Positions 19,566-26,629 of a DNA stretch of 40,436 bases are shown piece after piece. Under the pieces are notes generated by a model that saw only the letters and a program-made list of their open reading frames with translations, did not search any database and was not told the DNA's origin. Source of the stretch: Bifidobacterium breve (GTDB lineage Bacteria > Actinomycetota > Acidimicrobiia > Acidimicrobiales > Microtrichaceae); the NCBI GenBank assembly GCA_945901935.1, contig CAMDLX010000009.1, positions 1 to 40,436 of the forward strand. Direction: 5' to 3'. Each line of letters begins with the position of its first letter. Position 1 is the stretch's first letter. The translations under genes and the position numbers were made by a program.

Positions 19566-19645
19566 GCAGCGAGAACTTTAGCCATGAGTCGAGTTGAAAG
19601 CAGTTGAGCCTCCGAATCGGGTGGCAGAACCTTGGTCTCGACTCT

Positions 19646-21184
19646 CTAGCGTCGCTTGCCCAGCAGGGTGGGAATGGTGCGCAGACCAATCACTAGGTCA
19701 CGCCAGAGTGACCAGTTCTCGATGTAGCGGTTATCAAGGCGAACTCGGGTCTCAATGCTGGTATCGCCCCAGTATCCGTTGACCTGAGCCCAACCGGTGA
19801 TGCCAACGGGCACACGGTGACGGTACTGGTAGCTGTCGATCTCTGAACTGAACTGCTCGACGAAGTGCGGACGCTCGGGTCGAGGCCCAACTAGAGACAT
19901 CTCGCCACGTAATACGTTGATGAGTTGAGGGAGCTCATCAAGGTGGCTTGGCCGCAAGAAGCGTCCGACTTTCGTAACTCGGTCATCTTCTTCGACTGAC
20001 CACTGAGTTGAGGACTCATCGTTCACCCTCATCGAACGGAACTTCAGAATCTCGAAGGGGCGGCCACCTACGCCGATGCGTACCTGACGGAAGAACACAG
20101 GGCCGCGGCTCGTGAGCTTGACTGCTAGGGCGCAGCCAACCAACAGGGGCAGAGTAAGCAAGAACAGCACTGAAGCAGCGACGAGATCGAAGGCTCGCTT
20201 TGCTGGCCACATGTTGCAGGACATGCCAGGTCGACGAACTGGCACGAGCGGCAGACCCGAGACTTCGTACCCGACATCGCCAGCCGATAGGCCAAGTTCA
20301 AAGAGGCGAGGTACTGCGTAGAACTGCACCATGCGGTCTTGGCAGCGGCGGATGATGCTCACGAGTTCTTCCTCGCCGGCGGAACCAAAGGCAAGCACCA
20401 CGTGGCGAATGCCGGTTTGCTCGAGGATCTCGGGCAGGTTCTCTGGGCGACCAAGAATGGGCAGCGGTAGTTCCTCTTGGAAGCGGTCCACAAAGCCACA
20501 GGGCACGAGACCGAACGAGGGTGTGTCGAGCAGGGCCTGGGCTACGTCCAAGCCGATTGGACCAACCCCGATGATCAGCGCGTCCTCGAGGTCATACCCT
20601 TTGGATCGAGCAGATGCCACAAGCCGGAAGCTCACCAAGCGTCCGAGCAATACAAGCGGAACTGTCGCAAGCACGATCTGTGCAATCACGAAGACATCAA
20701 TGGACTCGCTCGCTATTCCGAACCGTCCCAGATTCACAATCGACACGATGATGAGCGTGACCACTGGCGCAAGCCCGAGGCGAGCCACTACCGAAGCTAG
20801 GCCTTCGCTCGGAGCGACAGCGTGGCGGCCCCGGCGAGCAGTTGGCCACAACAAGGCAGTTCCAACTACGGCGAACAACACAACGATCTTCATGGAGATC
20901 TGATTATTCAGAAAGAGGTAGCCAAGTGTCAGAGGCAGAAGGAGGGCAACGAAGTCGAACAGGTGACCAAGGAGCATCAGCGTGCGTCCAACAGCTCGGC
21001 GCTGCTGTAGTGGCAGGACTGTTACTGCTTCGGAATCTGACTCTGAAGGGGAAGTCTCTACTGCGTCTCGCAAGTCAATGACTTGCGCATCAGAAGCTGC
21101 GGCGACATCTTTGGCTGCACCGCCTTGGAAGCGCAGGACTCGCCGCTTTGTCGAGACCTCACTCGCTTCAGAGTATTTCAGCAT
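19646..21184 (-). CDS. Polyprenyl-phosphate sugar-1-phosphate transferase (WbaP/EpsE-type initiating enzyme)
   Basis: This enzyme starts the repeat unit by moving a sugar-1-phosphate from a nucleotide sugar to undecaprenyl phosphate. The 512-residue protein has four N-terminal membrane segments (about 55-190) and a CoA-binding-like domain (DALIIGVGPIGLDVAQALL). A further membrane helix follows, then the bacterial sugar transferase domain with KRAFDLVAAS, GPVFFRQVRIG, LKFRSM, LDELPQLINVLRGEMSLVGP RPE and GITGWAQVNG. The ATG at 21184 with GGGGG nearby is preferred. A GTG at 21256 would lie only about 14 bases from the predicted transcript start. The gene heads the minus-strand half of the polysaccharide island. 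Confidence 0.94.
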   Translation of the reverse strand: MLKYSEASEVSTKRRVLRFQGGAAKDVAAASDAQVIDLRDAVETSPSESDSEAVTVLPLQQRRAVGRTLMLLGHLFDFVALLLPLTLGYLFLNNQISMKIVVLFAVVGTALLWPTARRGRHAVAPSEGLASVVARLGLAPVVTLIIVSIVNLGRFGIASESIDVFVIAQIVLATVPLVLLGRLVSFRLVASARSKGYDLEDALIIGVGPIGLDVAQALLDTPSFGLVPCGFVDRFQEELPLPILGRPENLPEILEQTGIRHVVLAFGSAGEEELVSIIRRCQDRMVQFYAVPRLFELGLSAGDVGYEVSGLPLVPVRRPGMSCNMWPAKRAFDLVAASVLFLLTLPLLVGCALAVKLTSRGPVFFRQVRIGVGGRPFEILKFRSMRVNDESSTQWSVEEDDRVTKVGRFLRPSHLDELPQLINVLRGEMSLVGPRPERPHFVEQFSSEIDSYQYRHRVPVGITGWAQVNGYWGDTSIETRVRLDNRYIENWSLWRDLVIGLRTIPTLLGKRR

Positions 21185-21276
21185 TTTGCCCCCGTTACTT
21201 TTCCACCGGTAGACGATGATCCGGTGTCCGCTTTTCGTTCTGACCGAAACACTCACGAAATGTTTGGCACCCCTCT

Positions 21277-21305
21277 AGTAAACGTGTGACTTTGTTCATC
21301 GTCAA
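21277..21305 (-). promoter_or_regulatory. Predicted SigA-type promoter for the sugar transferase-GT4-FkbM operon
   Basis: On the minus strand TTGACG (21305-21300) and TTTACT (21282-21277) are separated by 17 bases. Transcription would start near 21270 and leave about 85 nt of leader before the ATG at 21184. It lies in the divergent region facing the acyltransferase gene at 21363. Confidence 0.5.
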
Positions 21306-21362
21306 GCCGCTTTTTGCGAAATCCCCGTAAACAGCTAGGCAATATCACCCGAATTCAACGGT

Positions 21363-22607
21363 TTGAAGCGTTTTGAGAGGGTTTTACTGCCCTTCTACGC
21401 ATTTCGACAACAGTTCTGTGCGATTCGGGTGGCGATCCTGACGTTCCTCAGACACACTCCACGGGTGACAATTCCGCCGACTCCAACTCGTTCACCGACT
21501 CGTTCACCGATTCGCTTGGAGATTCGCTACCAACTAGGAGCGCTCGAATCTGCTTGGGATGCGCTCCTCGATCAACAAAACTTGAGCTCGCCATTCTTGG
21601 CGAGCTGGTGGATCAACAATGCCGCAGAGGGGACCCCCGCTTTGCTCTGTTGTTTTGCCGGGTCTGAACTTGTTGGTGGAGCGGCGTTTCAAATCGACAC
21701 GGTAGGCCCAAAGCCACTCGCTGTGGAGCGCGTGCGCTGCGTCGGCCAAGGAACCTTGGCCCCTGATCACCTGGACCTGATTGCTCAACCTGATCACGCA
21801 ACAGAGGTGCTGGACTTGGTGCTGCGATGGCTGCAGCGGTCGGGCTCTCGAGTAGTCGACTTGGACGGCCTAGCAGCAACAGGAGCACTGGCGCAGTCGT
21901 TGAGCTCGCATGAGATTGCGCGCATGGCAGCCCCCTGGACCAAGTTGCCCGCCGATAGCGCTGACTACTTAGCAGCCCGCGCAGGCCAGGTGCGCAGCAC
22001 GATTTCCCGCACCCGAAAGCGCTTCGTACGAGAAGGGGTTCATCTTCGGCGAGTACCCACCGATGACATGCCCTCGGCTTTGGACCGCTTGGCTGAACTC
22101 CATGACAGTCGATGGTCCGAGGAGTCCTCGTTCCTCGATGGATGGAAACGCTTTCGCGCAGCAGCCGTAGCTGGTGCGGCGAGCGAATCGGTCATCATCC
22201 ACGAACTCGTCTCTGCCGAGGGTGACGTGATTGCCACTGAGCTTGATCTGCTCTGCGGGAATTCTCTGGCGTTTTATCAGGCAGGTCGGCGAACTGAACG
22301 CGAGTGGCGCGGCAGCGGATCTGTGTTGAGGGCAGATATTTTGCAGTGGGCATGCTCACAGGGGTTCGCTGAGTACGACTTGCTGAGAGGCGACGAGTCC
22401 TACAAAGCCGACTGGTCTGACACGAAGCGACAAGTCGTGCGCTGCCGAATGGGTGTCGGCCCTAGAGGGGTTTCCCTTATCCAAGCCGCTAGGGCACAGC
22501 ACATGCTCCGCCATGGAGCCACCCGTTGTGAATCCATGGCAAAGGAACTGATTAGCCGCGGACCTTTGAAATCACGTCACGAAGTTCATAGCGAGCAGAG
22601 CGACTGA
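21363..22607 (+). CDS. CelD/BcsL (FemAB-like GNAT) acetyltransferase in the polysaccharide island
   Basis: CelD/BcsL proteins are GNAT-fold acyltransferases found in cellulose and exopolysaccharide loci; they are thought to acylate sugars or amino sugars. The 414-residue frame contains an N-terminal half (ALESAWDALLDQQNLSSPF) and a C-terminal GNAT domain. The latter has VIATELDLLCGNSLAFYQAG, then GSGSVLRADILQWACSQGF and YDLLRGDESYKADW, the usual family ending. The start is unclear: TTG at 21363 gives the longest protein, and GTG at 21465 would begin just before a TPTRSPTRSP repeat. It is the only plus-strand gene in this island, and its 3' end overlaps the flippase gene by 56 bp in antisense. 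Confidence 0.85.
   Translation: MKRFERVLLPFYAFRQQFCAIRVAILTFLRHTPRVTIPPTPTRSPTRSPIRLEIRYQLGALESAWDALLDQQNLSSPFLASWWINNAAEGTPALLCCFAGSELVGGAAFQIDTVGPKPLAVERVRCVGQGTLAPDHLDLIAQPDHATEVLDLVLRWLQRSGSRVVDLDGLAATGALAQSLSSHEIARMAAPWTKLPADSADYLAARAGQVRSTISRTRKRFVREGVHLRRVPTDDMPSALDRLAELHDSRWSEESSFLDGWKRFRAAAVAGAASESVIIHELVSAEGDVIATELDLLCGNSLAFYQAGRRTEREWRGSGSVLRADILQWACSQGFAEYDLLRGDESYKADWSDTKRQVVRCRMGVGPRGVSLIQAARAQHMLRHGATRCESMAKELISRGPLKSRHEVHSEQSD
21483..21512 (+). repeat. 12-bp in-frame tandem repeat in the CelD-like gene
   Basis: ACTCGTTCACCG occurs twice in tandem, with a third degenerate copy (ATTCGCTTGG). It encodes TRSP-TRSP-IR. This is near the disputed N terminus, before the conserved domain. 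Confidence 0.7.
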
Positions 22608-24141
22608 GCCCTATTCCAATCAGACCGCCAACTGCTCCTGCCAGCAGGATGAGCAGCATCGACACGAATCCGGCCTGGGTTGCTAGGCGAACTGGCAATG
22701 CGCAGGCAAGGACGCAGAGAGCCACGATGACGCCCGGGATGAGCGCTTTGACAACCGTGAGTGCGTTTGCGTCAACAATGCGATTCACTACGAGTTGGCG
22801 AATGATCGTGAACACCACTGCGGTTACTAGGTGAACGGTTGCAACCCAGACAATTCCATAGGGAGCAACGATCCACATGGCTCCAAGCATGAGCGGGACC
22901 ATGACGGAGTTGATTCGCACCATCACCCCGGGTCGACCAATAGCGAACAGCAGATCCCCTGTTGCATATCCAAGCCCGACTACGCAGCCTGTTACCGAAA
23001 GAATCTGCATGGTCTGAACCGAGACTGCCGAGTCGCTTCCGTACATCAACAAGATGCCATCACGAGCCAAGAGCGCTAGTCCGATTCCGACAGGAATAGA
23101 GAACAGTCCGACTAGGCGAAGCGCCTTGTAGAGCGCGTCTCGCATTGCCACTTTGCCTTCAGCACGAATGCGCGAGTACATCGGAAACAGCACGGCCGAC
23201 ATCGCATTGAGCTGTGCCCCCAGAATGAACTCGGGAAGTCGAAAGGCTTGGTAATACAAGGGGTACTGATCTGGGCGGCGGTTTCCAACGACGATGTAGT
23301 CCCCGTTCAGGGCGAGTACTCCGAGCAGGCGAGTTCCAGCCATGCGCCAGGCATACGCGAACAACTCCTTCACGATCACCAAATTCCAGCGAAGCCTTGG
23401 CCGGAACTGCACGACTAGCCAGGTCAGCACAAACCAGACTGAGTAAGCAGCAATCATGCCGAGGATGACCGACCATGCGCCCTTGCCCGCTGCAACAAGA
23501 GCCAGCGTGACTCCAACGCGGGTCAAGTCGCGGGACACCTCAACGCCTGCACGGGCTTTGAAGTTCATGCTCCTCATGAACAGCGACCATGGGATGGTGG
23601 TCAGTCCCGACAGGATGACTACAACAGTGAGCGCTCGAAAGATATCTGTGTAGCCATCAAGGTGGTAATAGGCAGTAATCAGCGGAGCCACAAAAAAGGA
23701 AAACACCGCTAGAACTGCAGTGACACCTAGGTTCGCAGTAAAGGCAACTTGTACCCGCTCACTGATGCCCGTCTCCTGTTCATAAACAAGAGCCGCACCC
23801 ATTCCCAGATCCAGAGCGTTATCGAAGTAAAACGTCACCACCATCAGGGTGACCATGACCGCATAATCAGCCGTGCTGAGCGTGCGAGCAAGAACCGCCG
23901 CTAGGAGTAACGCCGACATATATCGGGTGAACACCCCGACGTTGGCCCACAGAAATCCGCGAGACGCGGTTGTCCCAATTGACTCCGGATTTGGTCCGGC
24001 ATCTTGCGTCTCTTGGTCACCGAGGGCAGCCCCTTCGGCGTCAACTAATCCAGATGCCGCAAACTCGCCGATGAGGTCCGGTCGCGAGGATTCCTCACTC
24101 GCGTCCTCCGGCTGCAGCCCCCCAGAATCATCCTCAGTCAT
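22552..24141 (-). CDS. Wzx-like polysaccharide flippase (MOP superfamily)
   Basis: Wzx-type flippases move lipid-linked repeat units across the membrane. The 529-residue protein has an acidic cytoplasmic N-terminal tail of about 60 residues. About 12-14 membrane segments follow, starting at GFLWANVGVFTRYMSALLLAAVLARTL and matching the polysaccharide biosynthesis (MOP) pattern, including LGMGAALVYEQE. The ATG at 24141 is preferred over the GTG one codon upstream. It starts 25 bp after the Wzz-like gene, with which it is probably co-transcribed. The acidic tail is longer than usual. Confidence 0.92.
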   Translation of the reverse strand: MTEDDSGGLQPEDASEESSRPDLIGEFAASGLVDAEGAALGDQETQDAGPNPESIGTTASRGFLWANVGVFTRYMSALLLAAVLARTLSTADYAVMVTLMVVTFYFDNALDLGMGAALVYEQETGISERVQVAFTANLGVTAVLAVFSFFVAPLITAYYHLDGYTDIFRALTVVVILSGLTTIPWSLFMRSMNFKARAGVEVSRDLTRVGVTLALVAAGKGAWSVILGMIAAYSVWFVLTWLVVQFRPRLRWNLVIVKELFAYAWRMAGTRLLGVLALNGDYIVVGNRRPDQYPLYYQAFRLPEFILGAQLNAMSAVLFPMYSRIRAEGKVAMRDALYKALRLVGLFSIPVGIGLALLARDGILLMYGSDSAVSVQTMQILSVTGCVVGLGYATGDLLFAIGRPGVMVRINSVMVPLMLGAMWIVAPYGIVWVATVHLVTAVVFTIIRQLVVNRIVDANALTVVKALIPGVIVALCVLACALPVRLATQAGFVSMLLILLAGAVGGLIGIGLSRSARYELRDVISKVRG

Positions 24142-24166
24142 CACAGATCACGCCGTAGCCATGTGC

Positions 24167-25510
24167 TCACTGACGCAGCACGATGATGCCTGAAGCTCCG
24201 GAACTGAACGAGCGAAGGGTGTCCCCTGCTGCCTGTGCATCAGTCAAGGTCGTGACGCCCTCGGTCACGACCATCAACGTGGCATCGGCCAACGAGAGTA
24301 CCTGCGCAGTAGGAACAGGCCCAGGAATCGTCGGACCGTTCACGATCACTACGTAGCGTCCCGCAAGTGCCTCAAGCACCCGATGGAAACTCGACCTCAT
24401 CTTGAGAACATTCCGACTGGTGTCCACCCCAACCCCAAGGAATCTGACCATGCCATCTGGAGGTCGCATGGGTTCGACAACTGCAGGCACCCGAAGTTGC
24501 GATAGTGGTGCAAGAGATGCCTCGGCATCGAGTTGGCCGGCCAGACACTCAGCAAGACCAGCACTGTCTGTTGCACCCAGCATCGAGGTGAGGATGCCAT
24601 TGTCAAGGTCGGCATCGATCAGTGCCACTGGCTGACCGAAGCTACGAGCAACCATGCAGGCCAGAGCGAGAGCGATCTCAGCCCGATTCACGCCTTCATC
24701 TGAACCGACGAGCACCAGGCGATGCACCGGCTCGTTCAAACTCAGTCGCTCTATTGCCGACACCACACCGGCAATGGTGTCTTGAGGGTTTGCACCTCGC
24801 GCACTCAGCGGAGCCACCTTTGCCAGGATCGGCAAATCGATGGCATCAGTCACGTCCTGAGATGACTCAACAACTGGCTGTCGAAGATTGCGTATGACAA
24901 AGAATAAGAACGGAACAAGGCCACCGAGTAACAACCCAAAGAGAATGGCGAACCAAAGCGGGAAGGTCGAGGTCGACTGAAGTGGTCGAGCGAAAACTTC
25001 CTGAAAAATCGGACCAGTGATTCGACTCTCTACAGGCAGGTCCTGCTGCGCACTTTCGAACACACCTGACAGGGCCGGAATCACTTGAGCGCTGACCTGC
25101 TCAGACACGGCCTTGTCTGGGTTCGACACGACGACATCCATAAATGCCGACTCAGGCTTGCGACTTGCGTTGATCATCGCTGAGATCTGGTCAATGGACT
25201 GGGGTAGGTCCCCGCGGCGCTTCACCTCGGCCGCTAAACCCTTCGATGTCAGCAGGCTTTCGAGTGCCCGAGTCAACACCTCGTTGTCATTGGGGTTCGC
25301 ACCTGACAGGACCAGAATCGAGCGTGAGGTTTCGAAGATTGGCGGATTGGTCAGAGCGAGAGCTGCAGCAATTGCTGCAGTCACGAGCATTGAGGCCACA
25401 ACAATCAATGTCTGGACCTTGGTGAGGCGAATCGATCGACGCGTCTCGGCCACAGGCGTCGGGGCTTCTCGTTGATCGAGAGCCACAGAAGTTGTACGCA
25501 TCGGCATCAT
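24167..25510 (-). CDS. Wzz-like chain-length protein with a degenerate BY-kinase/ParA domain
   Basis: The 447 residues contain a Wzz-type module bounded by two membrane helices (about 31-53 and 184-206) with a periplasmic or external loop between them. A cytoplasmic domain like bacterial tyrosine kinases (CapB/Wzc C-terminal) runs from about residue 220. Walker A is lost: LVGSDEGVNRAEIALALA lacks GK(S/T). Walker A' remains recognisable as PVALIDADLDNG. The Walker B position reads YVVIVNGPTIP rather than the usual DTPP form. No tyrosine cluster is present at the C terminus. It may regulate chain length or bind a partner without kinase activity. It ends DAQAAGDTLRSFSSGASGII, closely resembling the end of the 999-residue fusion at 28721. 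Confidence 0.88.
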   Translation of the reverse strand: MMPMRTTSVALDQREAPTPVAETRRSIRLTKVQTLIVVASMLVTAAIAAALALTNPPIFETSRSILVLSGANPNDNEVLTRALESLLTSKGLAAEVKRRGDLPQSIDQISAMINASRKPESAFMDVVVSNPDKAVSEQVSAQVIPALSGVFESAQQDLPVESRITGPIFQEVFARPLQSTSTFPLWFAILFGLLLGGLVPFLFFVIRNLRQPVVESSQDVTDAIDLPILAKVAPLSARGANPQDTIAGVVSAIERLSLNEPVHRLVLVGSDEGVNRAEIALALACMVARSFGQPVALIDADLDNGILTSMLGATDSAGLAECLAGQLDAEASLAPLSQLRVPAVVEPMRPPDGMVRFLGVGVDTSRNVLKMRSSFHRVLEALAGRYVVIVNGPTIPGPVPTAQVLSLADATLMVVTEGVTTLTDAQAAGDTLRSFSSGASGIIVLRQ

Positions 25511-25532
25511 CTGAGCGAAGGTCTCCTAGAGC

Positions 25533-25582
25533 AGTCCGTGGAATAGCAAGTATCTCGCAGGTTGACCCAAAGCATACGGACT
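25533..25582 (-). other. Inverted repeat in the leader of the Wzz-like gene
   Basis: AGTCCGT (25533-25539) and ACGGACT (25576-25582) are perfect 7-bp inverted arms about 36 bp apart; flanking GC...GC pairs could extend the stem past a 3-nt bulge. It lies 23-72 bases upstream of the ATG. It could be a leader structure or an operator; the rest of the 25511-25788 gap holds nothing else I can name on this strand. Confidence 0.3.
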
Positions 25583-25745
25583 ACTGCTTGAATTGCCGCA
25601 CCAACGCTTGAAACAGTCAGTTGCTGAGCATTCTCGGCAGGTTCTAGGCGGGGCTAGTTCTGCCGAAGTTTGTCGAAGGCGTGACCGCTTTTGAATGCTG
25701 AACAGCGCAGCAGAGTGTGCCGATGAGGAAGCTTCGCGGAAGGAC

Positions 25746-25778
25746 GTTTTGAGTCCGAGGGCTGACTGCACCTAGAGT
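25746..25778 (+). promoter_or_regulatory. bS22 promoter with an element shared with bL37
   Basis: GAGTCCGAGGGCTGAC (25751-25766) is followed six bases later by the -10-like TAGAGT (25773-25778). TTGAGT (25749-25754) is a possible -35 with an 18-bp spacer. The ATG of bS22 lies 10 bases after the -10, so the transcript should have almost no leader. The same 16-mer, with one difference, stands at the same distance from the -10 of the bL37 gene at 37175. Confidence 0.6.
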
Positions 25779-25788
25779 CAACAGCGCC

Positions 25789-25890
25789 ATGGGCTCACTT
25801 ATCAAAAAGCGCCGCAAGCGCATGCGAAAGAAAAAACACAAAAAGCTTCTGAGGCGCACGCGTCATCAGCGTCGAGCTCGCGGCAAGTAA
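25789..25890 (+). CDS. Small ribosomal subunit protein bS22 (AURKAIP1/COX24 domain)
   Basis: This gene encodes a 33-residue, extremely basic peptide (about 60% Lys/Arg) beginning MGSLIKKRRKRMRKKKHKK and ending RARGK. It closely matches the bS22 protein found in the mycobacterial 30S subunit near the decoding centre. That protein is homologous to the mitochondrial mS38/AURKAIP1 C-terminal domain; the recalled mycobacterial sequence also begins MGSVIKKRRKRM. It is transcribed against its neighbours, between the polysaccharide operon and ispE, from what looks like a near-leaderless promoter. No ribosome-binding site is present. The gene is short enough to be missed by most gene callers. Confidence 0.92.
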   Translation: MGSLIKKRRKRMRKKKHKKLLRRTRHQRRARGK

Positions 25891-25909
25891 CTCCTTGTCG
25901 GCTGCAGTT

Positions 25910-26620
25910 CTACTGCGGAGCCAACGTGTGAGCAATGACAAGGCCGGGGCCCTCATAGGGTCCTTCAACAAACCATGTCGAACCGCTGCCAGCTAATCGG
26001 GGTTGTTGTCCTGTAGCTGAACCAAGGAAATCTCGATGTTCTGCTAGTGCCGGATAGGCATGTAGTGCGGCAGGCTCGAGGTCATTTCCGTTCTCTCCAA
26101 CTGGTCCCCCGAGGGAATCCCAGGCTCGGTAGACAACTGGTGTCGAGCAGTGCATTGCAGGCGTGTACAGCGTGAAGGTTTGGTTCACATGTTCAAGCGG
26201 GGTCAGGACTTCTCCTATTCCGCTGACTTCTGCGCGACCACCAGCAACGCAGAATGCAACATCGGCGCCGATGGCTGCGGCCACCTGTGGGTCGCGCTGA
26301 TTTGCCCACCGCAAAATCGCCGCTGCATCGGAACTTCCGCCGCCTAGGCCTGCTCCGGCAGGTATCCGCTTGGTGAGCACAACACCGGCTTGGCAGTTGA
26401 CTGCTCTGAGTGCCTGTTGCACCAGGTCGTCTTGCTCTCCCTGGGTGCTCTTGTCTTGATTGATGACTACAAACTCGGAACCCTCGGGGTCGAGGCTCAG
26501 AGAATCGAAAATATCCAGACTCACCATCTCGGCACGGATCAGGTGATACCCGTCATCACGGATACCAGTTACTCGCAACGAGAGTGTGAGCTTTGCTGGG
26601 GCCTCTAGTTGAATCCTCAC
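25910..26620 (-). CDS. ispE: 4-diphosphocytidyl-2-C-methyl-D-erythritol kinase
   Basis: IspE phosphorylates CDP-methylerythritol in the MEP isoprenoid pathway, the source of the undecaprenyl carrier used by the glycan pathway here. The 236 residues carry the GHMP-kinase start APAKLTLSLRVTGIRDDGYH, the ATP loop PAGAGLGGGSSDAAA, the Asp region GADVAFCVAGG and the C-terminal GSGSTWF. It is shorter than the usual 280-300 residues, but all motifs are present. The GTG start at 26620 lies nine bases after the rsmA stop; the rsmA-ispE pair is standard in actinobacteria. Confidence 0.95.
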   Translation of the reverse strand: MRIQLEAPAKLTLSLRVTGIRDDGYHLIRAEMVSLDIFDSLSLDPEGSEFVVINQDKSTQGEQDDLVQQALRAVNCQAGVVLTKRIPAGAGLGGGSSDAAAILRWANQRDPQVAAAIGADVAFCVAGGRAEVSGIGEVLTPLEHVNQTFTLYTPAMHCSTPVVYRAWDSLGGPVGENGNDLEPAALHAYPALAEHRDFLGSATGQQPRLAGSGSTWFVEGPYEGPGLVIAHTLAPQ

Positions 26621-26629
26621 GCCGCAAGG

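Noticed and set aside
20331-20903. 190-residue plus-strand open frame inside the sugar transferase gene
   Set aside because: It is Arg/Ser/Thr-rich with no domain and overlaps a well-supported gene on the other strand.
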